Shown here piece after piece: positions 55,297 to 63,854 of a stretch of DNA of 64,000 nt. This stretch comes from Hyphomicrobiales bacterium (lineage in GTDB: Bacteria; Pseudomonadota; Alphaproteobacteria; Rhizobiales; Phreatobacteraceae), in the NCBI GenBank assembly GCA_017304475.1, contig JAFKKV010000034.1, positions 55,824-119,823 of the forward strand, given 5' to 3'. How positions within the stretch are numbered: the stretch's first letter is position 1; every line of letters starts with the position of its first letter. Under the pieces are notes generated by a model, which was not told the origin of the DNA, ran no database searches, and saw only the letters and a list, made by a program, of their open reading frames with translations. The position numbers and the translations under genes are program-made.

Positions 55297-56430
55297 CTAG
55301 GTCGGGCGCATGAGCAGGGCGGAGCCGAGCCCGCCGGCCGCCGCGATCGCGGCGATGCCGTGCGCCTCCGCCGGCTCGGCCTGCAATTCGTGCCAGAGGC
55401 GGACGGCGAGAACGGCCCCCGAGGCACCGATCGGATGGCCGCGGGCGAGCGCGCCGCCGCCCCGGTTGACGCTATCAGGATCGAGGCCGAGCCCCTGGAT
55501 ACAGGCCATGGCCTGGACCGCGAAGGCTTCCATGATCTCGGCGGCGACGATCGCTCCGGCCGGCACGCCGGCGCGTCGCAGCGTCCGCTCCGCGGCGGCG
55601 ATGGGGGCAAGCCCGGGGCGTTCGGGATCGCCGCCGTGCCGCGTGCCGCCAATGATCGCGACGGGCCGGCCGGCCGGCCGGCAGCGCGCCATGGCCCGAT
55701 CCGACAGGACCAGCACGGCGGCGGCGGCATCGGCCTCGACGGCGATGGTCGCGGCCGTCACGCCATGGCCCGGGCTTCCCGCCAGCAAGGGCAGGCGGGC
55801 GCAGAGGCGGGCGTCGAGCCGGCGGGTGAAATCATCCCGGGCCAGGCCGGCCATGGGCACCAGCTCGCCGGCCGCCGCGCCATGCGCGAGGGCCTTGCGG
55901 TGGCTCTCGACGGCGAAGGCCTCCTGGGCGGCGCGGCCGATATCCCATTCCGCCGCGAGCATGGCGGCGGCCGGGATCATGTCGGGGTCACGCTCCGGCC
56001 AGGGCGTGAAGGGCGGGCGGTCATAGGCCTGCGGGGCCTCGCCGGCCTGTTTCGGGCGGCTGAGGCGCAGCGGCGCCCGGCTGAAGCTCTCGACGCCGCC
56101 GGCGATGACGATATCGGCCTCGCCGGCCTTGATCCGTGTGGCCGCCAGCAGGACGGCGTCGAGGCCGGCGCAGCACTGGCTGTCGATGGTGACGGCCGGC
56201 ACGGCGTCGGGAAGTCCCGCCCGAAGGGCCGCGACCCGCGCCGGATTGCCGCCGCCATAAAGCGCATTGCCGAGGATCACCTCGTCGACATCATCGGGCG
56301 CCATGCCGGCATCGGCAAGCACCGCGACGATGGTTGCCGCGGCAAGCTCCATCGCCTCGATACCGGCGAAAGCCCCGCCGCGCGGCGCGACGGCGGTCCG
56401 TCGGGCGGCGATGACGAAGGCGGAGGTCAC
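55297..56430 (-). CDS. Thiolase-like protein of the biotin-transport operon (YhfS-like)
   Basis: The 377-residue protein has the thiolase fold with nucleophile Cys near residue 86 (TIDSQCCAGLDAV) and GGGALARGHPIGASGA with the catalytic His. Two usual elements are altered. The NEAFA motif reads IMEAFA, so Asn is Met. The C-terminal catalytic CxG reads AIAAAGGLGS, so Cys is Ala. Standard thiolysis or condensation is doubtful. Start is GTG 56430, overlapping the ligase stop as GTGA. It resembles yhfS linked to bioY in other bacteria; role in biotin or precursor use is inferred from linkage. Confidence 0.8.
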   Translation of the reverse strand: MTSAFVIAARRTAVAPRGGAFAGIEAMELAAATIVAVLADAGMAPDDVDEVILGNALYGGGNPARVAALRAGLPDAVPAVTIDSQCCAGLDAVLLAATRIKAGEADIVIAGGVESFSRAPLRLSRPKQAGEAPQAYDRPPFTPWPERDPDMIPAAAMLAAEWDIGRAAQEAFAVESHRKALAHGAAAGELVPMAGLARDDFTRRLDARLCARLPLLAGSPGHGVTAATIAVEADAAAAVLVLSDRAMARCRPAGRPVAIIGGTRHGGDPERPGLAPIAAAERTLRRAGVPAGAIVAAEIMEAFAVQAMACIQGLGLDPDSVNRGGGALARGHPIGASGAVLAVRLWHELQAEPAEAHGIAAIAAAGGLGSALLMRPT

Positions 56431-57935
56431 CGCAGTCTCGTGAAGCGGCCGGCCGCCCAGGTCTGGCCCAGCGCCTCGAAATCGGTCTTGCCGGAGCGGG
56501 TCAGCGGCCAGTCCGACACCTCGGCATAAAGGCGCGGCACCTTGTAGAGCGGCAAGGCCAGGCGCGCATGTGCGATCAGCGCGGCGCCGGCGACGGCCAG
56601 GTCCGGGCGCAGCCGCACCAGCGCGACCAGGCGTTCGCCGCGCCTGATATCGGCCACGCCGAGCACCGCCGCTGCCTCCACCGCCGGATGGCTTTCCAGC
56701 ACCCGCTCGATCTCCTCGGGATAGACGTTCTTCGCCGAGGTGACGATCTTGCGGGCGGCCCGGCCGACGAGATGCAGGAAACCTTGTCGGTCGAGATAGC
56801 CGATATCGCCGACCGACAACGCATCGCCTTGGCGGAGCAGGTCGGCCGTCTCGCCACAGGCATAGTTCATGAAGAGAAACGGGCTTTCGACGAAAACGAA
56901 GCCGGCGCGGCCCGCCGGCATGCGCCGGCCGGCCCGGTCGCGAATGGTGACGCGGACGCCGGAAAAGGCGCGGCCGACAGAGGTCTCGGGCACGCCTTCG
57001 GCGGCCTTGGCGACGGTGATGAAGCTCGTCTCCGAAGCGCCGTAGAATTCGGCGAATTGGCTCTCCGGAAAGGCGCGCGACAGCGCCTGCCTGGCCTGCC
57101 GCGGCCATTTCGCACCCGATGACAGGACCCAGCGGAGCGATGCGAAGGTCTTGTCCCCGGCGGCATCGAGCATCAGCTGCAGCTGGGTCGGCACGCCGTA
57201 GAGAACGGTCGCCTGTTCACGTTCGATCAGGCGCAGCGCGAGATCCGGGCGGAACCGCCGGCACAGCACGACGCGGGCGCCGGCATGGAGCCCATGAACC
57301 AGCGCATAAAGAAACAGCGAATGGGTGAGGGTTCCCGGCGCCAGGACGACATCGTCGGGGCCGATGCCGAATTCCTGCGCGTCGCCACGGAAGCTCTCGG
57401 TCCAGGACCGGTGATCACGGCGGTAGCCCTTGGGCAATCCGGTCGAGCCGGAGGTGAAACCGACATAGAAGGGGAGCCCGGCATCCGGTTCGGCAACCCG
57501 CGCCGCGCGGGCCTTATGGCCGAAGGCCTGTTCGGCCGCGACGGCAAAAGCCGGTTCAACGGCTTGGAAGGGCGCCAGCGGATCGGCCAGCACGATGGTC
57601 CGTTCACCGGCAAGGCCGGGCTCGGCCGTGACGGTGACGGCCGGCGCGAGTTCGGCCAGGATGCCGCGGGTCATGGCTTCCGGCCAATCCGGGTCGAGGA
57701 CCTGGGCTTCCCGCCCGGCGCGCGCCGCCGCCAGGAAGATCAGCGCCAGCGCCGGACCGGTCGGCAGGTGCAGGGCGACGCCGCCGCCGGCCGGGGTGGT
57801 CGCGGCGATCAGGCCGGCCAGCCGATGCGCGGCGTGATCGAGGTCGCGCCAGGACAGGCGCGCATCCTCGAACACCAGGGCATCGCGCCCCGGAGCCTCG
57901 GCGGCGTGCCGGCCGAGCGCGGCTGTGACGCTCAC
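56427..57935 (-). CDS. AMP-forming acyl-CoA ligase of the biotin operon (YhfT-like)
   Basis: The 502-residue adenylating enzyme has the AMP-binding P loop VGFTSGSTGLPKGYRRDH, the ATP site EFYGASETSFITVA and GDIGYLDRQGFLHLVGR. A possible C-terminal catalytic Lys lies in LTRSGKTDFEAL. It would activate a carboxylic acid to its CoA ester. Its place between bioY and a thiolase-like gene matches the bioY-yhfT-yhfS linkage and suggests a biotin-related acid, but the substrate is unknown. Start overlaps the bioY stop as ATGA (57932-57935). Confidence 0.85.
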   Translation of the reverse strand: MSVTAALGRHAAEAPGRDALVFEDARLSWRDLDHAAHRLAGLIAATTPAGGGVALHLPTGPALALIFLAAARAGREAQVLDPDWPEAMTRGILAELAPAVTVTAEPGLAGERTIVLADPLAPFQAVEPAFAVAAEQAFGHKARAARVAEPDAGLPFYVGFTSGSTGLPKGYRRDHRSWTESFRGDAQEFGIGPDDVVLAPGTLTHSLFLYALVHGLHAGARVVLCRRFRPDLALRLIEREQATVLYGVPTQLQLMLDAAGDKTFASLRWVLSSGAKWPRQARQALSRAFPESQFAEFYGASETSFITVAKAAEGVPETSVGRAFSGVRVTIRDRAGRRMPAGRAGFVFVESPFLFMNYACGETADLLRQGDALSVGDIGYLDRQGFLHLVGRAARKIVTSAKNVYPEEIERVLESHPAVEAAAVLGVADIRRGERLVALVRLRPDLAVAGAALIAHARLALPLYKVPRLYAEVSDWPLTRSGKTDFEALGQTWAAGRFTRLR

Positions 57936-58486
57936 CGGCCGCGTCCGAGCGCCACCGGATAGGTCCGCTGGATGGCTTCCGCCAGCAGGCCGGCGGCGAT
58001 CGCCTTCAAGAGGTCGCCGGGAATGAAGGCGGTGACCGCCAGGATCGCGGGAAGGAGGCTCATGCGGGCCATGACCATCAGGCCGAGAATGCCGCAGGCA
58101 TAGATGACCAGGATGCCGCCGACGACCGCGGCGGCGAGCGCTGCCGGGAAGATCGGCAGCCGCCTGAGCCGGTCCATCAGGAGGCCGGCGACGAAGGCGC
58201 CGGGCACCCAGCCGATGAGGAAGCCGACGGAGGGGCCGAAGAACACGCCGAGGCCGCCGCGTCCGCCGGCCAGGAGCGGCGCGCCGAGGGCGACGACGAA
58301 GATGAGCAGGATGACCGCCAGCGCACCCTGGCGCGCGCCGAGCACGATGCCGGCGAGCATGACGCCGAGCGTCTGGGCGGTGATCGGCACGCCGCCGGCA
58401 AAGGCGAGATGGAAGGTCGGCAGCAGTCCGAGCACCGCGATGAGGGCGGCGAACAGCGCGATCCGGACGAGAGAGCGGGTTTCCAT
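57932..58486 (-). CDS. bioY: Biotin ECF transporter substrate-binding subunit BioY
   Basis: BioY binds biotin in the membrane. The 184-residue protein has six hydrophobic helices. Signatures are VPITAQTLGVMLAGIVLGARQG and GPSVGFLIGWVPGAFVAGLLMDR. FIPGDLLKAIAAGLLA follows. AAGGAAA lies about 6 bases before ATG 58486. It follows bioM and bioN, so this is a complete dedicated biotin importer. Confidence 0.95.
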   Translation of the reverse strand: METRSLVRIALFAALIAVLGLLPTFHLAFAGGVPITAQTLGVMLAGIVLGARQGALAVILLIFVVALGAPLLAGGRGGLGVFFGPSVGFLIGWVPGAFVAGLLMDRLRRLPIFPAALAAAVVGGILVIYACGILGLMVMARMSLLPAILAVTAFIPGDLLKAIAAGLLAEAIQRTYPVALGRGR

Positions 58487-58496
58487 GGGGATTTCC

Positions 58497-59108
58497 TTAG
58501 GGCTGATGCCGGGATTGGCCGTAGCCGCGGGCATCGAGGGATTCGGCGACACGATCGGCGAGGCGCAGTGTCTCGACCAGGAACAGGGCGACGATCCGCA
58601 GCGGGACCCGGCGCTGGGAGCGGGCCCGCCAGGCTTCCTCCCGGGCCCGCCAATTGGCCAGCAGCACCGGCACGAAGCGCAGGACCAGGGCGACCGCCAG
58701 GGCGAGCTTGCGCGGATCGACGCCGAGCGGCCGCAACAGGCGCAGAAGCGGCTCGATGGCGGCCATCAGCGCCGTCATGGTGGTGGTCATGGTGACGAGA
58801 TCGGCAGCCAGCACCATGACGACGAGGCGCAGCACCGCGCTCGCGCCCTGGTCCCAACCGCCGGAATAGGCCTGCAGGCCGAAAATGATGACGAGCAGCG
58901 GCAGGAGCGGCCGGAACAGGGTGAGGCGGCGCGCGGCTTGCCCGCCGAGCGCCAGATAGCAAGCCGCGACCAGCATCAGGCCGAGCGCCAGAATGCGCCA
59001 GTCCTGCACCGGCAGCAGCGCGATGCTGACGCCGGCCAGCGCAATGAGCTTCAGGCCCGCCGGCTGGCGGTGCAGCCAGGTCTGGCGCGCGAGATAGCCG
59101 CCCATCAT
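58497..59108 (-). CDS. bioN: ECF transporter transmembrane subunit BioN (EcfT)
   Basis: The 203-residue protein has several membrane helices and the coupling-helix region ending WRARSQRRVPLRIVALFLVETLRLADRVAESLDARGYG. The A-R-G type EcfT motif is present as DARGYG. Its start overlaps the bioM stop by 4 bases. Confidence 0.9.
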   Translation of the reverse strand: MMGGYLARQTWLHRQPAGLKLIALAGVSIALLPVQDWRILALGLMLVAACYLALGGQAARRLTLFRPLLPLLVIIFGLQAYSGGWDQGASAVLRLVVMVLAADLVTMTTTMTALMAAIEPLLRLLRPLGVDPRKLALAVALVLRFVPVLLANWRAREEAWRARSQRRVPLRIVALFLVETLRLADRVAESLDARGYGQSRHQP

Positions 59109-59887
59109 GCCGCGCCGCGCTCCAGCATGGCGCTGCCCAATGCACCGGCATGTTCGCGGTAGAGCGGCAGCACCTGCCCGGGCGCGGCATCGGCACGAAC
59201 GCGGCCCTGGTCGAGCCAGATCACCCGGTCGAAACCGGCGATGAGATCGAGATCGTGGCTCGCCATGACGATCTGCTGGGGCAGCCGGGCAAGCCTTGCC
59301 GACAGGGACAGCCGGGTCGGCAGGTCGAGGCTGGAAAAGGGTTCGTCGAGCAGCAGGATCGACGGCGCGGGCGCGATGACCGCGAGAATGCAGACGAGCT
59401 GCTTCTGGCCCTCCGACAGCTCGTGGATGGCGCGATCGGCCCAGCCGGCGCAGCCATTGGCGGCCAGCAGATCCTCGGCCGCGCGCCGCGCCTCGGCGGC
59501 TGTGCTGCCCCGTTCGGTCAGGCCGAAGGCGACCTCTTCGCCGACCGTCGGGAAAATGATCTGGTGGTCGGGGTTCTGAAAGACGAAGCCGATCTCCTCA
59601 TGCAGGGTCTTGCGGTCGCGCACGGTATCGCGGCCATTGACCGCGACGGTGCCGCCGTCGGGCGCCAGCAGGCCGTTGGCCAGCCGCAGCAAGCTGCTCT
59701 TGCCGGAGCCATTGTCGCCGATCAGGCCGATCCGCTGTTCACGCAGGTCGAGCGAGAAGCCGTCGAAAATCGGGCGCTCGCCACGGGCGAGGCTGACGCG
59801 ATCGAAGGCGATGCCGGCGCCGGCCGCCGGCCCGGCCGCGGGCTCCGCCTGGGCGACGGGGCGTCGCCGCGGTCTCAGGATGTCCAT
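59105..59887 (-). CDS. bioM: ECF transporter ATPase BioM (EcfA)
   Basis: The 260-residue ATPase has Walker A GDNGSGKSSLLRL, Q loop FQNPDHQIIF, signature LSEGQKQLV and Walker B SILLLDEPFSSLD. It energises BioN-BioY. ATG 59887 is preferred over an upstream TTG at 59896. First gene of bioM-bioN-bioY-ligase-thiolase. No BioR-like TTATMKATAA box or obvious BirA site was seen in 59888-60025. Confidence 0.92.
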   Translation of the reverse strand: MDILRPRRRPVAQAEPAAGPAAGAGIAFDRVSLARGERPIFDGFSLDLREQRIGLIGDNGSGKSSLLRLANGLLAPDGGTVAVNGRDTVRDRKTLHEEIGFVFQNPDHQIIFPTVGEEVAFGLTERGSTAAEARRAAEDLLAANGCAGWADRAIHELSEGQKQLVCILAVIAPAPSILLLDEPFSSLDLPTRLSLSARLARLPQQIVMASHDLDLIAGFDRVIWLDQGRVRADAAPGQVLPLYREHAGALGSAMLERGAA

Positions 59888-60025
59888 GAGCCTCAATCGT
59901 CACACTCGCTCTGGTGCCCGGCGGGCACGGCTGCAGGCCCCCCGGCCCAAGCGGCGGCAATCTAGGCTACCCGGGCGGCAATCGGAACATCGGTCGTTCA
60001 GGGCAGCCGCGACGGCGGCTGCGGC

Positions 60026-60172
60026 CTAAAGCCATCCGGCGCGTCGAAATCGCCAGAACAGACCTGCGCAGGCGGTCGCGATCACCCCGAGCACGGTGAA
60101 ATAGCCGTATTCCCAATGGAGCTCGGGCATGTTCTCGACGTTCATGCCGTAGATCCCGGCCTTTTGGAAAAA
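60026..60172 (-). pseudogene. corA remnant (C-terminal fragment of a CorA magnesium transporter)
   Basis: The last 48 codons read KAGIYGMNVENMPELHWEYGYF, then a hydrophobic helix and FRRAGWL. The YGMN signature, the MPEL...YGY loop and a final transmembrane helix are the CorA C terminus. The rest of CorA (about 270 residues) is missing. The frame runs on to 60502, but upstream of FFQK the translation is not CorA-like. This is a decayed gene end. Confidence 0.8.
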
Positions 60173-60383
60173 GCCAGCACAGGGAAAGCGAGCGTCAAAA
60201 CGGCGGCCCGGGATCGCGTCCGCGACGGCGCGCCACTTCGGCACAGATCCATGAACGCCGCCGATTTCCTCCTGGAAGCGGCGATAAGCCTTCGAACATG
60301 AGCCACTCTGCGGGTTGACGCGTTCGACGATCAATGGATCGGCGAAAATTGACGGAAAAGTCGGCAACCCGAATCCACGTGGC

Positions 60384-60821
60384 TCAGCGGGCAGCCGAAG
60401 TCGCGGGCTGTGTCCCATCGACGTCACATGCGCCGAACCCGGCCAGTTTGGGCTCCGGGCCCTGGTTCCCGCCGTCCATCCAGGCAATCTTTGCGCGCGC
60501 ATAGGCGATCATCGCGTCGAGCCCGTCCCGCTTGGCCTCCAGTTTGCCGAGCTGGCTGGCCATGATCGCGCGCCCGCGCGCGGGCGCGATATCGCCGCGA
60601 TGATATTCCTCGGCAATGCCGCCGATTTCTTTCAACGAGAAGCCGAGGCTCTGCATCAAGCGAATGACGCGCGCGCCATTGACCTGCTCAGCGTCGAATA
60701 TCTGATAGGGATTGGCGCCGCCCTTCATGCCCGTCTGCGGGCGGAGCAGCCCCTGGCGCACATAAAAGCGGACGGTATCGACACTCATTCCCGCCGCGCG
60801 CGCAAATTCCGAAATCAGCAT
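60384..60821 (-). CDS. MerR-family transcriptional regulator
   Basis: The 145-residue protein begins MLISEFARAAGMSVDTVRFYVRQGLLRPQ, a MerR winged helix-turn-helix, with YQIFDAEQVNGARVIRLMQSLGFSLKEI and a dimerisation helix (about 85-125). It has a short C-terminal effector region. It is divergent from an SDR gene and the shared region holds a MerR-type promoter. The effector is unknown. Confidence 0.9.
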   Translation of the reverse strand: MLISEFARAAGMSVDTVRFYVRQGLLRPQTGMKGGANPYQIFDAEQVNGARVIRLMQSLGFSLKEIGGIAEEYHRGDIAPARGRAIMASQLGKLEAKRDGLDAMIAYARAKIAWMDGGNQGPEPKLAGFGACDVDGTQPATSAAR

Positions 60822-60835
60822 GACGCGATTACCTC

Positions 60836-60866
60836 TTGACCATGGACCATACTCCACCCTTATGGC
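60836..60866 (+). promoter_or_regulatory. MerR-type promoter for the SDR gene
   Basis: TTGACC (60836-60841) and TATGGC (60861-60866) are separated by 19 bases, the long spacer typical of MerR targets. The dyad CCATA (60847-60851) / TATGG (60861-60865) lies in the spacer and -10. The MerR gene is adjacent and divergent. Confidence 0.65.
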
Positions 60867-60901
60867 GTTCGGCTCTATCGAATTGGAGTCGAAAAATCGT
60901 G

Positions 60902-61729
60902 ATGAAAACCGCTCTTGTGACCGGCGCATCGTCGGGGATCGGCGAAGCGACTGCCCGTCAACTCGTCAGTGACGGGTACAGGGTCTTCGCCGCCGCCCGG
61001 CGGCTCGACCGAATGAAGCCGCTTGAGGCCTTGGGGGTCGCACTTGTTCCGCTCGATCTCACTGACGACGCCTCGATCGTCGCGGCGGTGGCGGAAGTCG
61101 AACGCGCTGCCGGCGGGCGGCTCGACGTGCTGGTCAACAATGCCGGCTATGGCAGCTATGGCGCGCTCGAGGATGTGCCGATGGACGAGGCCCGCCGTCA
61201 GGTCGAAGTGAACTTGATAGGCCTGGCGCGGCTCAGCCAGCTCGCCATTCCGCTCATGCGGGCGCAAAAATCTGGAACGATCGTCAATGTCACGTCAGTT
61301 GGGGGCAAACTCGGCGAGCCGTTCGGCAGTTGGTATCACGCCACCAAGTTCGCGGTGGAAGGGCTCTCCGATTGCATGCGGCTCGAACTCAAGCCCTTTG
61401 GCATTCGTGTGATCGTGATCGAACCCGGCGCAATCCGCAGCGAATGGAACGAAATCGCGCGCGACAGCTTGGTTGCGCGATCGGGAGCCACGGCCTACGG
61501 CCCCTATGCGCGACGCCATGCCGCGATGCTGGGAAGCGCCGAAGCTTCGCCCATGGCCTCTCCGCCCGAAGTCGTCGCGCGGACGATCGGCAAGGCCGTG
61601 GCGGCGCGCAATCCGCGCCCGCGCTACGCAACCGGCGGCGGCGCCAAGGTGATCGTATTCCTGACCTGGTTGCTTCCCGATCGACTGATCGACCGTCTGT
61701 TGTGGCGGATGTCGCAGAGCGCCGGCTAA
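60902..61729 (+). CDS. Short-chain dehydrogenase/reductase
   Basis: The 275-residue classical SDR has the NAD(P) motif TGASSGIG, NNAG, the catalytic Ser in VTSVGG and YHATK (Tyr and Lys). The start at 60902 follows the MerR-type promoter by about 36 bases. An oxidoreductase acting on a small carbonyl or alcohol compound is likely, induced through the adjacent MerR protein. No strong ribosome-binding site is visible. Confidence 0.92.
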   Translation: MKTALVTGASSGIGEATARQLVSDGYRVFAAARRLDRMKPLEALGVALVPLDLTDDASIVAAVAEVERAAGGRLDVLVNNAGYGSYGALEDVPMDEARRQVEVNLIGLARLSQLAIPLMRAQKSGTIVNVTSVGGKLGEPFGSWYHATKFAVEGLSDCMRLELKPFGIRVIVIEPGAIRSEWNEIARDSLVARSGATAYGPYARRHAAMLGSAEASPMASPPEVVARTIGKAVAARNPRPRYATGGGAKVIVFLTWLLPDRLIDRLLWRMSQSAG

Positions 61730-62107
61730 CCGGCTATCCGCCGGATTTCCCGAAGCGGAAAGTCGTCCGCTGTGATCTCAACTGCCTCCGGCCGGCCTCC
61801 GTGCTCCCTTTTTGGGGGGCTGAGGCGTAGACCCAGTTCTCATCATTGCCAGCGATAGCGCACCGGTTCGCGCCTTTCCCGGATGAGCCGGCCGTTGGCT
61901 CTTCCGGGAAACGATCAAGCTGCGCAATTTCACGCAGGTGGTTCCACGCAAGGGATTTCGCGCATGTGGCAAAATTGCCATTTCTGTAGAAATACCAATG
62001 CCTTATGAGTCATTTACATCTGGCGCTGCAGCGCAATATGGAAAGCTTATATCCGATCCGATGGATTGGCGGCTCGCTCGAGATGGTGCTCGAGACGGGG
62101 GCCTTTC
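61730..62107. promoter_or_regulatory. Region upstream of the porin gene
   Basis: The 378 bases hold no gene. A 15-bp stem with one mismatch lies at 61875-61911 (7-base loop), perhaps the SDR terminator though it has no U-run. Two abutting palindromes, TGGCAAAATTGCCA (61967-61980) and ATTTCTGTAGAAAT (61980-61993), lie upstream of the porin and may be operators. Confidence 0.45.
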
Positions 62108-63733
62108 ATGTTTCGTCTGTCTGCAATGTCCTTCGCCGTTCTCGCCTTAGCCTCGCCCGTATTGGCGGCCGATGCGGCCGTGACCAGGCCGGCCGATCCG
62201 GTCTGCTCAGGCGGCGGCGATCCCTACCAGGACCATGCCTGTCTCGACGCCACCCTTGGCGACAATGTCCTCGGCCGCTTCTTCAACTATTACCGGCTCG
62301 AATGGGGCCGGGACGCGCCGCCGGCCGATCCGGGCGCTCCGGCCTCGCGCCGCATCGGCTGGCCGGCAACACCCCAGACGACGCCGCCCATGCCGTTCAC
62401 CGAATGGCCCTATGGCGGTTCGACCTCGATCGGCGTCACCCGGCCGAGTTCGGTCGACAGTCCGCTGATGACGGCGATCGCCAACACGCCGTTCGGCCGG
62501 GCGCTGAACGACAGCCATATCCAGGTCTATGGCTGGATCAATGCCGGCGGCAATCTCAGCTCGAACACGGTCAAAGGCGGCAATGCGCCCGCGGCCTATA
62601 GCTACAATCCGAACACCGTCCAGCTCGACCAGGCGGTCGTCTATATCGAGCGCCTGCCCGATACGGTGCAGAAGGACCACATCGATTGGGGCTTCCGGAT
62701 CGCCCCGATGTTCGGCACCAACTACCGCTACACGTCAGCCTATGGCCTGTTCAGCGGCCAGCTGCTGCAAAGGAACAGCCCCTACGGCTATGACATTCCC
62801 ATGGCCTATGGCGAATTGTTCATTCCGCAGATCGCCGAAGGCCTGCTGCTGCGGTTCGGGCGGTTCATTTCACTGCCCGATATCGAGGCGCAGCTGGCGC
62901 CCAACAATTATATGTATTCACATTCGATGACCTATACGTTCGACAACTATACCAATACCGGCCTGAATGCGACGCTGGCGCTCAACAGGAACTGGATGGT
63001 GCAGCTCGGCCTCACCGTTGGCACCGACACCATGCCGTGGAACATGGGCCAGCGGGTAGCCAATCCGTTCCCCAATGCGCTTTATCCCGGCAGCACCTTT
63101 CGCAAGGATCCGGGTGCCACCCCGAGCCTGTCGGCGGGCGTGCGCTGGACCAGCGATACCGGCAAGGACAGTTTTTATGCCGTCGCCAACGGCATCAATG
63201 GCGGGCAGTGGGGCTACAACAACCTGCAATGGTTCGGGTTGACCTATTATCACAAGTTCAATGACCAGTGGCACATCGCCTTCGAGGCCTATCGCTCCTA
63301 CCAGCATGGCGTCGGCAATGCGAACAACCCCGCGATCGCGGCAGCTTATCTCGCCGGCGGCATGCCGCAGTCGCAACCGTTCAACGCGCCGGGACTGGCC
63401 TTCTGCGCCAATGCGACGGCGATTTCCTGCACGTCGTCGGTCCAGACCTTCCTGACCTATCTGAACTACAAGGCGACGCCTTTGGACAATATCTCGTTCC
63501 GCGCCGAATATTTCGATGACATGCAGGGCCAGCGGACCGGCACCAAGACCCGCTATGTCAATACCGGGCTCGGATGGCAGCACTGGTTCTCGCCGCAAGT
63601 CGAAATCCGGCCGGAACTCGCGGTCTATTGGTCGCTCGACGGCCGGGCCTTCAACGGCAATTCCAATGCCGGCATCGCGCCGACGCGCAGCCGTGCGATC
63701 GTCGGCTCGATGGACGTCATCGTTCACTTCTAA
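62108..63733 (+). CDS. Outer-membrane beta-barrel porin (OmpL-like)
   Basis: The 541-residue protein has a signal peptide (MFRLSAMSFAVLALASPVLAAD). The mature part is rich in Gly, Asn, Tyr and alternating beta strands and ends SRAIVGSMDVIVHF, with the terminal Phe of outer-membrane barrels. The pattern (YGWINAGGNLS at the first strand, FRIAPMFGTNYRYTSAYG, LLLRFGRFISLPDIEAQLAPNNY) matches the OmpL-like putative porin-2 family. It would admit small solutes. It is a single-gene unit. Confidence 0.85.
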   Translation: MFRLSAMSFAVLALASPVLAADAAVTRPADPVCSGGGDPYQDHACLDATLGDNVLGRFFNYYRLEWGRDAPPADPGAPASRRIGWPATPQTTPPMPFTEWPYGGSTSIGVTRPSSVDSPLMTAIANTPFGRALNDSHIQVYGWINAGGNLSSNTVKGGNAPAAYSYNPNTVQLDQAVVYIERLPDTVQKDHIDWGFRIAPMFGTNYRYTSAYGLFSGQLLQRNSPYGYDIPMAYGELFIPQIAEGLLLRFGRFISLPDIEAQLAPNNYMYSHSMTYTFDNYTNTGLNATLALNRNWMVQLGLTVGTDTMPWNMGQRVANPFPNALYPGSTFRKDPGATPSLSAGVRWTSDTGKDSFYAVANGINGGQWGYNNLQWFGLTYYHKFNDQWHIAFEAYRSYQHGVGNANNPAIAAAYLAGGMPQSQPFNAPGLAFCANATAISCTSSVQTFLTYLNYKATPLDNISFRAEYFDDMQGQRTGTKTRYVNTGLGWQHWFSPQVEIRPELAVYWSLDGRAFNGNSNAGIAPTRSRAIVGSMDVIVHF

Positions 63734-63854
63734 GGACATGGCCGGTGCGCGATCAGGTCTGGTTGCGCGCCGGTTGCCGGAGCCTGCGCGACGCGACCCG
63801 ATGGGCGTATCGCAGGTCGATCAGTGCATGTGAAACCTCACACCTCATCGGCCG

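Noticed and set aside
59888..60025. Biotin operator (BioR or BirA type) before bioM
   Set aside because: No TTATMKATAA-like box and no convincing long dyad were seen by eye.
61875..61911. Intrinsic terminator for the SDR gene
   Set aside because: The stem is strong but no U-run follows, so termination cannot be claimed.
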